A DNA stretch of 64,000 nucleotides from Gloeobacter violaceus PCC 7421 (GCF_000011385.1 NC_005125.1:2666001-2730000), one strand, 5' to 3'. Counted from the stretch's first letter, positions 36,524-45,971 are shown. Made by a program: numbers and translations. The notes: a model not told the origin generated them from the letters alone.

Positions 36524-38251
36524 ATGGACAGAATTTCTGAATCGTTGCTAAACGAGTTTTCTGCTGTGCACGGAATTACGCTTTTGCCAGAGGAAAAGCG
36601 CTTTGAGCACTTCGCTTCCTACGTTACTGTCAAGCGCCATCACAGCGAAACTTTTGACACTGAGGACCTAGTTATGGGTGCTGGTGGAGACACGGGGATC
36701 GACGGCATCGCAATTATCGTGAACGGCTCTCTGATTACCGATGTGGAGAGCTTTGAGCAACTGGCAGAAAAAGCGGGCAATCTAGATGTATTGTTTGTCT
36801 TTGTTCAGGCAGAGCGAAGCGCAAGCTTTGAAGCTGCAAAAATTGGAACTTTCGGCTTTGGGGTAATTGACTTCTTTAAGGAGTCAGGCCACAGTATGAT
36901 TCGAAGTGAGCGTATCTCAGCCTCTGCCGAAATCATGACAGCTATATACAAGCGTAGCAGCAAGTTCAACCGAAGCAATCCAGCCTGTTGGCTTAATTAT
37001 GTTACCACCGGAAAGTGGGTTGGCGATACCGTCTTGGAAGCACGCCGATCTGCAGTTGTCAGCGACCTAAAGGGAACAGGACTCTTTAGCAAGGTAGAGT
37101 TTGTTCCAGTAGACGCAGAGGAACTCCAAAGACTTTACCGGCAGACCAAGAACGCAGTCTCTAGGGAATTCTTGTTCACGAATCGTACCGTAGTTCCAGA
37201 GGTGCCAGGAGTTAGTGAGGCATACCTTGGCTTCTTGCCGGTCTCTGAATTCATCAAGCTTCTTCAGGATGACAATGGAGAAATCATAGGTGGCCTGTTC
37301 TACGACAACGTAAGGGACTGGCAGGATTATAACCAGGTCAATTCCGAAATCAAGGCGACCCTTGAATCTGAAGCGAGCGACCGCTTCGTCCTGATGAATA
37401 ATGGGGTCACGATCATCGCGAACAAAGTTCAGCCAACAGGGAACAAGTTCTACATAGAGGATTACCAGATCGTTAACGGATGCCAGACTAGCCATGTTCT
37501 ATTCAACAACCGGGACAAACTTAATGACCGCGTGATGGTTCCCGTTCGGTTGATCGGTACACAAGACGAAGGCATTACAAACGCAATCATACGGGCAACG
37601 AATCGGCAGACCGAGGTCAAGGAGGAGCAGTTTTTTGCTCTGCAGGAGTTCCCGAAAGAACTAGAGTTGTACTTTCAGTCGTTCCCTGATTCGCACAAAC
37701 TTTACTACGAGCGTCGATCTCGGCAGTATGATCGGCTTAGCATAGAGAAGACGCGCATTGTTGTCCCTTCCAATCTCGTAAAAGCGGTCGCTGCAATGTT
37801 TCTTGGCGAGCCGCACAGAACGACGCGAAACTACGGTGCAATATCGAGCAAGGTTAGCAAGGACATCTTCGTGAAGGGGCATAAGATGGAACCGTATTAT
37901 ACGGCCGCCCTGTGCCTCTACAAGCTGGAGTATGTGTTTCGGAACCGGCGCTTAGAGCCAAAGTACAAGCCGGCCCGTTTCCATATCCTGCTCGCAGCAA
38001 GGATGCTTGTCAACTCTGATCCATTGCCTCAATGGAACTCACGAGAGATGGAGAGATACTGCAATCCAATCATGGAGATTCTTTGGGACGGTGTAAAGGC
38101 AGATGAATTGATGACACGAGCCGCCGCGATTATTGATGAAGTTGCGGCCGACAACTTTCATCGGGACAACATCAGAACTGAGCCGTTCACTCGAAAGGTT
38201 GTCGAGCGCTGTACGGATGCAAACAAAGTGGTAAGGTCTGGGGGACAGTGA
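36524..38251 (+). CDS. AIPR-family phage-defence protein
   Basis: 575 aa from the ATG at 36524 (MDRISESLLNEFSAVHGI). In-frame starts at 36437 (ATG) and 36470 (GTG, with an AAGGGG site) are alternatives. The AIPR (abortive infection phage resistance) pattern is clear: EDYQIVNGCQTSHVLF and AIIRATNRQTEVKEEQF. The N-terminal part looks like a PD-(D/E)xK nuclease fold: GIDGIAI, with Asp at residue 60, then VFVFVQAE. Family members usually have QAK or QxK there, so the likely catalytic Lys is Glu (residue 97). Codon use is AT-richer than its neighbours, which suggests acquisition. It stands alone, next to an IS relic. Confidence 0.88.
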   Translation: MDRISESLLNEFSAVHGITLLPEEKRFEHFASYVTVKRHHSETFDTEDLVMGAGGDTGIDGIAIIVNGSLITDVESFEQLAEKAGNLDVLFVFVQAERSASFEAAKIGTFGFGVIDFFKESGHSMIRSERISASAEIMTAIYKRSSKFNRSNPACWLNYVTTGKWVGDTVLEARRSAVVSDLKGTGLFSKVEFVPVDAEELQRLYRQTKNAVSREFLFTNRTVVPEVPGVSEAYLGFLPVSEFIKLLQDDNGEIIGGLFYDNVRDWQDYNQVNSEIKATLESEASDRFVLMNNGVTIIANKVQPTGNKFYIEDYQIVNGCQTSHVLFNNRDKLNDRVMVPVRLIGTQDEGITNAIIRATNRQTEVKEEQFFALQEFPKELELYFQSFPDSHKLYYERRSRQYDRLSIEKTRIVVPSNLVKAVAAMFLGEPHRTTRNYGAISSKVSKDIFVKGHKMEPYYTAALCLYKLEYVFRNRRLEPKYKPARFHILLAARMLVNSDPLPQWNSREMERYCNPIMEILWDGVKADELMTRAAAIIDEVAADNFHRDNIRTEPFTRKVVERCTDANKVVRSGGQ

Positions 38252-38454
38252 GAAATTGCGAACGAGCACTCCACTGGACAGGAAGCGTTTGCGAACTTAA
38301 TGGACCAATTGTTATCTGTGCCGCATTCAAAGATTCAGCAGTGTGTCTAAGAACAACAGAAGCAAGCCGAACATAACTGCGTATGCACTGGCCGAAGCGA
38401 AAGCCGCCTACTTCTTCCGCCGTTTTCTCCGGCTCTGCCGAACCGTCTTAGTCG
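38252..38454 (+). other. Intergenic stretch with a degenerate small frame
   Basis: Directly after the AIPR stop, in the same frame, the sequence reads NEHSTGQEAFANLMDQLLSVPHSKIQ, then QCV and a TAA, then EQQKQAEH. This resembles the small helical proteins that often precede toxin or defence genes, but it has no start codon and has a stop. It may be a relic. Nothing else is seen here. Confidence 0.3.
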
Positions 38455-38650
38455 TCATAGCGTAGAGGGAAGAAGTTGGGGCTTGCCGAGAGGTTTGTTG
38501 TTTTCGATGTACTTGCCCCCAATCTGTCCCTCCACTTCACTAAAGCGATCTTCGTCATTCATCCCCTTGCGATTATTAAACCCAAACGCTTGTTCGTCGA
38601 TGTAATGGAATAGGTGGAACGGTTTGATGCTGATGCACGTGCCGTGCAGT
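38455..38650 (-). pseudogene. C-terminal relic of an ISXO2 (IS1595-type) transposase
   Basis: A frame reads ELHGTCISIKPFHLFHYIDEQAFGFNNRKGMNDEDRF and then SEVEGQIGGKYIE, matching the C-terminus of ISXO2-type transposases (HLFRYLDEQ-FRFNNRK---D-ERF---Q--GKRLTY). The N-terminal part with the DDE core is absent: the frame runs straight into the end of the crotonase gene. No inverted repeats were found. Confidence 0.8.
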
Positions 38651-38690
38651 TCATACTTGAAGAGAAACCAGGAATCTCTTCGCGACAACT

Positions 38691-39455
38691 TTACGAGGCG
38701 TTGCGCAGGTCGGTGGCGGTGATTCCCTCCAGGACAAGGCCGTAGCCGAGTCCCTCGCTCACCAGACGCTTGAGGCGTTGGGTGAGGGCGACGCGGGTGT
38801 AGCGCAGCGTCAGGGTGGGCTGGTGGGCCAGTTGCTCGGCCAACTGTTGGGCGCGCTCCATCAGCTTTTCGTCTGGCAGCATTTCGTTGACCACCCCTAG
38901 GTCTAAAGCCTCCTGGGCGGTGAGTTTTTGCTGGGTGAGCAGGAAGTAGCGCCCCCGCGAAGGGCCGAGCACCAGCGGCCACAGTACATGTACGCCGTCG
39001 CCCGGCACGATCCCGGCGTTGAGGTGGGGCATGTCCTGGAAGACGGCGCTCTGGGCGGCAAGCACGATGTCGCTGGTCAGAATGTATTCGGTGTGCAGCA
39101 AAGCCGGGCCGTTGACGGCGGTGATCACCGGCACCTCGATGTCGAGCAGGTTCTGCAGGACTTTTTTGCCCTCCCAGTAAGTCTTGTCCCACTCGCGCGG
39201 GTTGGTGACATCTCCGAGGCTGGCAAAGTCGATCTGGTCCATCCAGGCGTTGCCGGTGCCCGTCAGGATCACCACCCGGTTGTCGCGGTCGCGGCTGATA
39301 TCGTAAAAAGCATCGACAAACTCGCGGTGGGTCTTGCCGGTGAAGACCAATGGCCCGCCCTGAGTGTGCATCCTGACGGTGAGGATGCCCTGTTCGTCGC
39401 GGGTGAAGATTAAGTTTTCGTATTTGCTGAAGTATTCCGGTTGCACAGTAGCCAT
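38691..39455 (-). CDS. Crotonase-family hydrolase, 6-oxocamphor hydrolase-like
   Basis: The 254-aa protein has the enoyl-CoA hydratase/isomerase fold: KYENLIFTRDEQGILTVRMHTQG, RVVILTGTGNAW, VITAVNGPALLHTEY, DIVLAAQSAVFQDMPHLNAGIVPGDGVHVLWPLVLG. The DMPHLNAGIVPGDGVHV stretch and the KYEN start resemble Rhodococcus 6-oxocamphor hydrolase, which cleaves beta-diketones, more than a CoA hydratase. The substrate is inferred only. It lies 36 bp downstream of the SDR gene, in a likely operon. Confidence 0.85.
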   Translation of the reverse strand: MATVQPEYFSKYENLIFTRDEQGILTVRMHTQGGPLVFTGKTHREFVDAFYDISRDRDNRVVILTGTGNAWMDQIDFASLGDVTNPREWDKTYWEGKKVLQNLLDIEVPVITAVNGPALLHTEYILTSDIVLAAQSAVFQDMPHLNAGIVPGDGVHVLWPLVLGPSRGRYFLLTQQKLTAQEALDLGVVNEMLPDEKLMERAQQLAEQLAHQPTLTLRYTRVALTQRLKRLVSEGLGYGLVLEGITATDLRNAS

Positions 39456-39491
39456 GGTCCGATCCTCCTGAATGGGTGCGGTGGAAACGAT

Positions 39492-40226
39492 TTACATCAG
39501 GGCGCGGCCAACGCTCGCGCCGCCGTCGACAAAGAGCGTCTGGCCGGTGATAAAAGCGGCGTCCTCGCTGAGCAAAAAGGCGACCGCCGCGGCGATCTCC
39601 GACGGGTGGCCGAAGCGGCCTACAGGAACTTGCGCGAGCAAGCGCGCCTCCGAGGCGCTCCCAGGCGGATGGTTCTTGCGAAACAGCTCCGTCTCGGTGG
39701 GGCCGGGGGCGACGGCGTTGACGGTGATGCCCGTCTTCGCCAGTTCAAGCGCCCAGGTGCGGGTCATGGCGATCAGGCCCGCCTTGGCGGCGGCATAGCC
39801 GGTGCGCTCGGTCCAGCCGAGGGCGACCAGGCTCGCGATGTTGACAATCCGCCCCCAACCGGCGGCGCGCATCGCAGGCAATGCCGCCTGGGTCATCTGC
39901 ACCGCCGGGAGCAAGTTGAAATCGAGAACTTCGAGCATTTCGCCCGGATCGATATCTCCCAGCGCCCGCAGCTGAACCAAACCGGCGTTGTTCACAACAC
40001 CGTCGAGGACGAACCGGCCGGTCACTTCCTGCAGCACAGCCTTGGTCGCTTCGCGATTTGCTAGATCGGCCGGGAAGAATATTCCCGGAAAACCGTCTGG
40101 AGGTGCGTTTCTAGCCAGACCGACGACCCGATGCCCGGCTCAGGTCAGCCGCTCGGCGATGGCCAGACCGATGCCCCTGGTCGCACCGCTCACTAAAACC
40201 GTCCGTGATCTGGAATTGGCATTCAT
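39492..40226 (-). pseudogene. Short-chain dehydrogenase/reductase split by an in-frame TGA
   Basis: From the ATG at 40226 the frame reads MNANSRSRTVLVSGATRGIG...ERLT, then TGA at 40142-40140, then AGHRVVGLARNAPPDGFPG and on to the stop at 39492 without a shift. The SDR signatures lie on both sides: SGATRGIG (NAD(P) binding) before the TGA; NNAG, VNIASLV, YAAAKAG (catalytic Tyr-Lys) and GQTLFVDGG after it. A restart at the GTG at 40037 would lack the cofactor motif. It looks like FabG-type. It is either a pseudogene, a sequencing error, or readthrough; otherwise 244 aa. Confidence 0.85.
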
Positions 40227-40359
40227 GTCTGGCTGTCCGTCGGAGTCTGGGGTTTGGAAGCAAAATCCTCGCCTGACAAAACTCTAAATTCATTCATATA
40301 GCTTTGAGAAGATGGAAAAAAGCCATAACATATATTCCAAGTAAGTATGAATTCAGGTC

Positions 40360-41310
40360 ATGGATCGCATCGCCTGCATGCGCAGTTTCGTCCGCGCCGT
40401 CGAGACCGGCAGCTTCTCGGCGGTGGCGCGGGAAATGGCTACCACCCAGCCGACCGTCAGCAAGCAAATCGCGGCATTGGAGGAGCACCTGGGTGCGCGG
40501 CTATTGGTGCGCTCGACCCGCAGGCTCGGCCCCACCGAGGAGGGTGAGCGCTACTACCGCCAGTGCAGACGGGTGCTGGAGGCTATCGAGGAAGCGGAAG
40601 CGAGCGTCCGCAGCGCCGAGCGACCGTTCGGGCGCCTGCGGGTGAGTTGCCCGGTCGCTTTTGGCCAATACCGGATCGTGCCCAGGGTGAAAGAGTTTCT
40701 CGATCGCTACCCAGATATTGAACTGGATCTGACGATGACCGACGGGTTCGTCGATTTGATCGAAGCAGGGGCGGAGTTGGCCATCCGCATTGGGCTACTC
40801 GAAGACAGCTCCCTGGTGGCCCACCGCATCGGCACGACGCGCCGGGTCACCGTCGGATCGGCGGCCTATTTTGCCGGGGCCGGGGAACCTCGCACCCTCG
40901 AGGATCTGACCCGGCACAACTGCCTGGTTTACACACACCTGGCGACGGGCAACACCTGGTCATTTGAGAGCCAGAGCGGACCGGTGCAGGTGAAAGTGCG
41001 CGGCAATTTTCAATGCAACAATTCCGCAGCGATCCGCGAGGCGGTGCTGGCGGGTCTCGGTGTCGCCGTTTCGCCTGTCTGGCTGTTTGGGGAGGATCTG
41101 GACCGGGGGGTACTCCAGGTCGTGTTGCACGATTTTCAACCGCCGCCGCTGCCCATCCACGCGGTCTATCTCAAAGACCGCTACCAACCGGCCCGGGTCC
41201 GCTGTTTCGTCGATTTTCTGGCGGCTGCTTTTAGAGGCGATCCCTGGGTCTGCAGCCAGGGGCCGTGGCCGGAAAAATCGCCGGCTTTTGTAAGAGAGCT
41301 GGTGGGCTAG
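40360..41310 (+). CDS. LysR-family transcriptional regulator
   Basis: A 316-aa protein with the LysR N-terminal helix-turn-helix (MRSFVRAVETGSFSAVAREMATTQPTVSKQIAALEEHLGARLLVRSTRRLGPTEEG, residues 7-62) and a type-2 periplasmic-binding-like effector domain (LRVSCPVAFGQYRIVPRVKEFL). It is divergent from the SDR-crotonase pair with a gap of 133 bp, the classic position for a regulator of those genes. The inducer is unknown. Confidence 0.93.
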   Translation: MDRIACMRSFVRAVETGSFSAVAREMATTQPTVSKQIAALEEHLGARLLVRSTRRLGPTEEGERYYRQCRRVLEAIEEAEASVRSAERPFGRLRVSCPVAFGQYRIVPRVKEFLDRYPDIELDLTMTDGFVDLIEAGAELAIRIGLLEDSSLVAHRIGTTRRVTVGSAAYFAGAGEPRTLEDLTRHNCLVYTHLATGNTWSFESQSGPVQVKVRGNFQCNNSAAIREAVLAGLGVAVSPVWLFGEDLDRGVLQVVLHDFQPPPLPIHAVYLKDRYQPARVRCFVDFLAAAFRGDPWVCSQGPWPEKSPAFVRELVG

Positions 41311-41906
41311 GGGCGGGTCAGAATAAAAATCGTGCCGCGATTGCCGAGGGCGATGCGCAAGTCGGTGTCGATGTAGAGCGTATCGACGCTTCCTTCGCTG
41401 CGAACATCGAAGCGCACCCCCACACCTTCACCCGCATCCAGGCGCCGGATAGCCCCCTCGGCGGTGCCAAATTCGTCGATGCCGCCCCAGATCAGTGCAG
41501 AGCGCTCGAAATGCACGTGCACCCGGGGCACTTCGCCCAGGCGCAAAGCGGCACGCACCAGGATCGTGCCCCGCGCGAGCCCCCCGGCCAGTTCCACCTC
41601 CGCCAGGTTGAACAGGCGGCTATTGGCAGCATCGACAAACTGATAGGTGCGGCGGCGCTCCACCCCCGGCAGATCGTCCAGACCGAGCCTGGAAAGGGCA
41701 TTGGCGGTGGTGTAGCGCAGCTGCCAGAGGCCGTCGAGAATGACGGCCAAAGCTTCGCCCGTGGAGGGCGGCTGCCAGCTTTGCTGCAATCCGGCGATCA
41801 ACGGCTGCAGATCGAGCAGGCTCGGTTGCGGCCTGACGACCTGCCTGAGCAATGTCGCTTTGAGCGCGTCGCTGCCGGACGGCTGCTTGCTTGGTGCATG
41901 TTCCAC
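41307..41906 (-). CDS. Plastid-lipid-associated protein (fibrillin) family
   Basis: The 199-aa protein fits the PAP/fibrillin domain: ALKATLLRQVVRPQPS, LDGLWQLRYTTANALSRLGLDDLPGVERRRTYQFVDAANSRLFNLAEVE and the C-terminal DTDLRIALGNRGTIFILTR. Fibrillins bind lipids and associate with photosynthetic membranes. It converges with the LysR gene, sharing 4 bp. Confidence 0.82.
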   Translation of the reverse strand: MEHAPSKQPSGSDALKATLLRQVVRPQPSLLDLQPLIAGLQQSWQPPSTGEALAVILDGLWQLRYTTANALSRLGLDDLPGVERRRTYQFVDAANSRLFNLAEVELAGGLARGTILVRAALRLGEVPRVHVHFERSALIWGGIDEFGTAEGAIRRLDAGEGVGVRFDVRSEGSVDTLYIDTDLRIALGNRGTIFILTRP

Positions 41907-42220
41907 AGGTTCGGCCCTCCACCGGTGCCGCTCCTTACCCTACCATCCCCCCGGCGGGCGGTGGCTTGTGCCAAACAAATAAGCTTTTTCGTGAAATCGA
42001 TTAAATATTGTTTCAAAAAATGGGCCAATGCCAGCGATCCCCGCCTCTTTATTTCGAGAACTTTACCAATATGGGGCACCGGCGGCCGTTTTCCAAAGTT
42101 TGTTGAACTTTGATGAAAGCACTTACTCATAGAGATATCTTGAGGGGTCACGATTGGATCTAGATTGAAATCAAGCAACGCCAACCGTTACTGTTTGGTA
42201 GCCACAGGAGGAATGATGAC
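41907..42220. other. Divergent intergenic region
   Basis: 314 bp between the divergent fibrillin and HEAT-repeat genes. It is AT-richer than the flanks and should hold both promoters. I see TTGAAA and TTGAAC boxes but no convincing paired -10 sites. Its open frames do not look coding. Confidence 0.5.
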
Positions 42221-42640
42221 ATGGCAGACGTAAAACGGATTGAAGCCCTGGCTTCGCTACTGGCCAACAGTGGCCGCGTCGGTCAGGTCCGCGCCGCTCT
42301 CGAACTGGTCGACGTCGGGGGTCCGCAGGCCGAACAAGCCCTACTGTCCGCCCTCAGCAACGGCGACGAGCATTCCCGGGCAACCACGGTGATGGCACTG
42401 GCCAAGCTCAAGTCCCAGGCCGCGGTGGGGCGTCTTGAGCAGATGCTCAAGGGCAACGCCTTCGGCTTCGGCAAAGATTCATCCGCCGAGGTCCGCCAGT
42501 CCTGCGCCTTTGCTTTGGGTGAACTGGCCAACCGCAAGTCCGTCAAAGCGCTCGAAATCGCCGCCGGCCGCGACGAAGACACCATGGTGCGCGCCGAGTG
42601 CGAATCGACCCTGGAGCGCCTCGGGGCCCCTGTCCGCTAG
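42221..42640 (+). CDS. HEAT-repeat (PBS-lyase-type) protein
   Basis: A 139-aa protein made of three to four HEAT/PBS-lyase repeats (QAEQALLSALSNGDEHSRATTVMALAKL, SSAEVRQSCAFALGELANRKSVKALEIAAGRDEDTMVRAECESTLERLG). Such repeats occur in phycobilin lyases and scaffold proteins. It is too short for a known lyase, so the role is unknown. A GAGGA(A) ribosome site precedes it. Confidence 0.82.
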   Translation: MADVKRIEALASLLANSGRVGQVRAALELVDVGGPQAEQALLSALSNGDEHSRATTVMALAKLKSQAAVGRLEQMLKGNAFGFGKDSSAEVRQSCAFALGELANRKSVKALEIAAGRDEDTMVRAECESTLERLGAPVR

Positions 42641-42684
42641 GTGCCGATGGTGTTCGTGCAGCCGGTGGAGTGTGGAGAGAGCCA

Positions 42685-43272
42685 TTGAAAGCCGGGCGGC
42701 TGTTCGGCGGGGGGTGCTTCCTGCTATGGCTGGCTGCATTGCCCGCGCTGGGTCTGCCCATTAAAAACGGTCGGCTTCCCCAGGAAATTTTGCCCCAGAC
42801 GCCCGCCCGCCCGGCCCTGGAAGCCGATCGGTTGTACCTGGGGATGCGCGAGGCCGATTTTGCCGCCTACACCCGCGTTCATGGCTGGTCGGCCCTCGAG
42901 CAAAGCGCCCGCCTCCAGCGCAAGGCGGCGATGGCGATGTTGTACCTGCCGGGTGGGGAAGCGCTCCATCTGCCCGGCGGACCTGCCGTCGCCGCCCAGG
43001 GCACCTTTGTGCGCGCCTTTTTCGAGCGGGGTCGGCTGAGCGGTCTGCAACTGTTTCCCAACTTCGGCGAAGGGGGGCTGACGCTCAAGGATCTGCAACG
43101 CCTGAGCCGCGCCTGGTTTCCGGACGAGCGGCTGCAGCTGCGCTACCAGATGCTTCCTGAGGACGCTACCCAGCAGGTGGTCGAAGCCATTTTGGGCCGC
43201 ATTCCAACGGTGTTCACAGATCTTACCGGTCGTACGTCATTGCCTTTTCAGTCGCTGGTGCTCGGACCGTAG
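42685..43272 (+). CDS. Exported protein of unknown function
   Basis: About 195 aa. The start is likely the TTG at 42685, with a GGAGAG ribosome site just upstream; a GTG at 42670 is an alternative. Signal peptide: KAGRLFGGGCFLLWLAALPALG. The mature part is beta-rich (LYLGMREADFAAYTRVHGW, LYLPGGEALHLPGG). No family recognised. Confidence 0.65.
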   Translation: MKAGRLFGGGCFLLWLAALPALGLPIKNGRLPQEILPQTPARPALEADRLYLGMREADFAAYTRVHGWSALEQSARLQRKAAMAMLYLPGGEALHLPGGPAVAAQGTFVRAFFERGRLSGLQLFPNFGEGGLTLKDLQRLSRAWFPDERLQLRYQMLPEDATQQVVEAILGRIPTVFTDLTGRTSLPFQSLVLGP

Positions 43273-43275
43273 CGC

Positions 43276-43503
43276 TCAGGGCTGTTCGTAGGACCAGCGC
43301 GGATCGAGATGGAGACCTTGCCGCTCCCAGCGCTCCTCCAGATGCTTTTGCTGAGAGAGCGCCTTGCGCAGGGTGCGCATCAGTTCCTGCAATTCCTCCA
43401 GACTGGCGTGATCGACCTGGATCACTGCGGCGGCGGTCTGTCGCTCCAGGACGCGCAGGAGGGTCTCGTAGTGGATATGGGCGGGTACAGGAATCTGCAT
43501 CAT
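43276..43503 (-). CDS. Small protein translationally coupled to trpC
   Basis: A 75-aa helical protein ([49 protein letters not shown]). Its ATG overlaps the trpC stop as ATGA, indicating coupling. No family recognised; the tail is Trp-rich ([17 protein letters not shown]). Confidence 0.75.
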
Positions 43504-44399
43504 ACGCCCTCCACCAGCCGACCGACGGCCTGGGCCGGGTCCGCTTCGCGCAATAGAGATTCACCGACCAGCACCGCGCGCGCCCCCGCCTTGCGCACGC
43601 GCGCCAGATCCGCACCCTGGTAAATGCCCGATTCGCTCACCACGGTGATGCCCCACTCGGCGAGCCGTTCGCCCCGCTCGGTCAGAAGCGTTTCGGTAGT
43701 CTCCAGGTGCACTTCGAAGTCGAGCAGGTTGCGGTTGTTGATGCCCACCAGCGCCACTCCTTCCAGAGCCAGAACGCGGTCGAGTTCTTCGAGATCGTGC
43801 ACTTCGACCAGGGCTGCCATCCCCAGCTGGTCGGCCACCCGCATCAAGTAGGCCAGGTCGGTATCGCTCAAAATGGCGGCGATCAGCAATACGGCGTCGG
43901 CCCCGTGGGCGCGGGCCAGATAAATCTGGTAAGGGCCGAGGATAAATTCTTTGCACAGCAAAGGCAGCGGCACCTGCTCACGGATACGGCTGAGGTTGGT
44001 GAAACTGCCTTGAAAAAAGGCTTCGTCGGTGAGCACGGAGATGGCGTCCGCACCGCCGCGGGTGTAAGCCTGGGCAAGGGCCACCGGATCAAAATCGCTT
44101 CTGAGCACTCCACGGCTCGGGGAGGCTTTTTTGACCTCGGCGATCACGGCGACCGGATGGGGAGATCGGCGCAGCGCACCCAAAAAATTGCGCACCTCCG
44201 GGGCGCTTGCGGTGCGGGCCCGCAGCTTGGCAAGGGGCAAGCGCTCTCGCCAGCGGTCCAGTTCCTGCTCTTTGGCCCAGACAATTTTTTCGAGGATGTT
44301 GCCCGGTTCGACATCGGCACCCTGCAGCTGAAACTGCAGCGGACCCACGGCGACCGGCGGCTGTTCGGGACGGCGACGAATCTTCACAGTGCGACACAT
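43500..44399 (-). CDS. trpC: Indole-3-glycerol phosphate synthase
   Basis: A 299-aa enzyme of tryptophan synthesis, closing the indole ring from CdRP. TIM-barrel signatures are [14 protein letters not shown] (catalytic Lys), [48 protein letters not shown] and [11 protein letters not shown]. The N-terminal 45 residues (KIRRRPEQP...) are the usual cyanobacterial extension. ATG 44399 fits that extension better than the upstream 44426. Confidence 0.96.
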
Positions 44400-44451
44400 G
44401 GAGGTGCCCACATATTCTGACACCACCGCGCACCAGCGTACAGGCGACCAC

Positions 44452-45855
44452 TCAGGAGCGCAGACGCCCGGCGATCAGCTGTCCTGCCGTCGCAAGCGGA
44501 ATTTTCTCCTGGCGGCGGGTGGTCAAATCCCGAAGGGCGGCCTGGCCCTGGGCCATCTCGTCGGGACCGACGATCACCGCGTAGGCGAAGCCTTTTTCGT
44601 TGGCGTAGCCCAGCTGCTGGCGCATGCCGTTTGGGGTGAAAGGCTCCTCGTGGTAGCCCAATTCGGCGCGCACCCCCGCCTCGCGCAGTCCCCGCACCAG
44701 TTCGAAGCACACCTGCGAGACGCCCGGATCGCCAAAGTGCAGCACCAGCACCTCGCCGGCGCGGCGGAGGCTGGCAAAAAGTCCGAGCTGGTCCATAGCC
44801 GCCAGGATGCGGTCGAGCCCGAAGGAGGTACCGCAGGCAGGCAGATCCGCCTTGCCGCCGGACAGATCGTAGATGAGCCGGTCGTAGCGGCCTCCCGCCC
44901 CGACCGAACCCACCTTCGCGGCGCTCACCGTCTCGAAGATGGTGCCGGTGTAGTAATCAAGACCGCGCGCCAGGGCAAGGTCGATGCGGTAGTAGGCACT
45001 ATCCACCCCGAGCGCCTCCAGATAATGCAGCAGCTTTGTCAGTTCGCCGATCCCCCGCTGGGCGGCTTCGGAACCAGCCAGCAGCGAACGGGCGCCCTCC
45101 AGCACTTGCTCAGAGGTACCTTCCAGGGCAATGACCTGGAAGAGGGCGTCGAGCTGGTCGGCATTCAGGCCCTTGCCGGCCAGTTCGAGGCGCACTTTCT
45201 CCGGCGGCAGTTTGTCGAGCTTGTCGATAGAGGTGAGCACCGTCGCTTCTTTAGTCGGTGCGATCCCAGCTTGCTCGATGAGCCCCTTCAGCAGTTGGCG
45301 GTGGTTGATCTTGACGGTGAAATCGGCAAAGCCCAGGGCCTTGAACGCTTCGACCGTCAGAGCAATCAGCTCCGTCTCCACCAGCGGGCTGGTCGATCCG
45401 ACCACGTCGGCGTCGCACTGGTGAAACTCCCGATAGCGGCCCTCGCCGGGGCGATCCCCGCGCCAGACCGGCTGGATTTGATAGCGCTTGAAGGGACGGG
45501 GCAGGCGGCGGGTTTGCTTTTTGGGATCGGCCGGGTCGGCCACCATCTGGTCGCCGTACATGCCCACCACCCGCGCGAGCGGCACCGTCAAGTCATAGCG
45601 CAGGGCGTGTTCGGTGCGCTCGCCGGCCTTAAGGGTACCCAGCGAACCGCTGCTCACCACGTGGTAGATGAGCTTTTCGCCCTCCTCGCCGTACTTGCCC
45701 GCCAGGGTCTCCCAGCGCTCGATCGCGGGCGTCTCCAGCGGTTCGAAGCCGTACTTGCGAAAGATGGTTTTGAGAGTATCGATGACATATTCACGGCGGA
45801 TCATCTCGTCGGGCAAGAAATCGCGCGTGCCGCCCATCGTCCCCAGTTCGCCCAT
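44452..45855 (-). CDS. hisS: Histidyl-tRNA synthetase
   Basis: A 467-aa class II synthetase. Motif 1 lies near [16 protein letters not shown]; motif 2 is [31 protein letters not shown]; the histidine motifs are [15 protein letters not shown] and GGRYDRLI; motif 3 is [12 protein letters not shown]. The anticodon domain is at the C-terminus. It is longer than typical bacterial HisRS (about 425 aa). ATG 45855 is used; a TTG two codons upstream is possible. Confidence 0.97.
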   Translation of the reverse strand: MGELGTMGGTRDFLPDEMIRREYVIDTLKTIFRKYGFEPLETPAIERWETLAGKYGEEGEKLIYHVVSSGSLGTLKAGERTEHALRYDLTVPLARVVGMYGDQMVADPADPKKQTRRLPRPFKRYQIQPVWRGDRPGEGRYREFHQCDADVVGSTSPLVETELIALTVEAFKALGFADFTVKINHRQLLKGLIEQAGIAPTKEATVLTSIDKLDKLPPEKVRLELAGKGLNADQLDALFQVIALEGTSEQVLEGARSLLAGSEAAQRGIGELTKLLHYLEALGVDSAYYRIDLALARGLDYYTGTIFETVSAAKVGSVGAGGRYDRLIYDLSGGKADLPACGTSFGLDRILAAMDQLGLFASLRRAGEVLVLHFGDPGVSQVCFELVRGLREAGVRAELGYHEEPFTPNGMRQQLGYANEKGFAYAVIVGPDEMAQGQAALRDLTTRRQEKIPLATAGQLIAGRLRS

Positions 45856-45971
45856 CGCCAAAATCCCAAACCGCCTGAACCAGCATAGTAGCCCGCCCGG
45901 CGGCGGCGCCAGTTTTAGAATCCGGCCCGGGGCAGGGCAGATATAATAAAGGTCAAATCCGGGGAACGGCG

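Noticed and set aside
36391-36540. A 49-codon frame just before the AIPR gene with AGGAGGT upstream
   Set aside because: The ribosome site touches the ATG (1-nt spacing) and the translation has no protein-like character.
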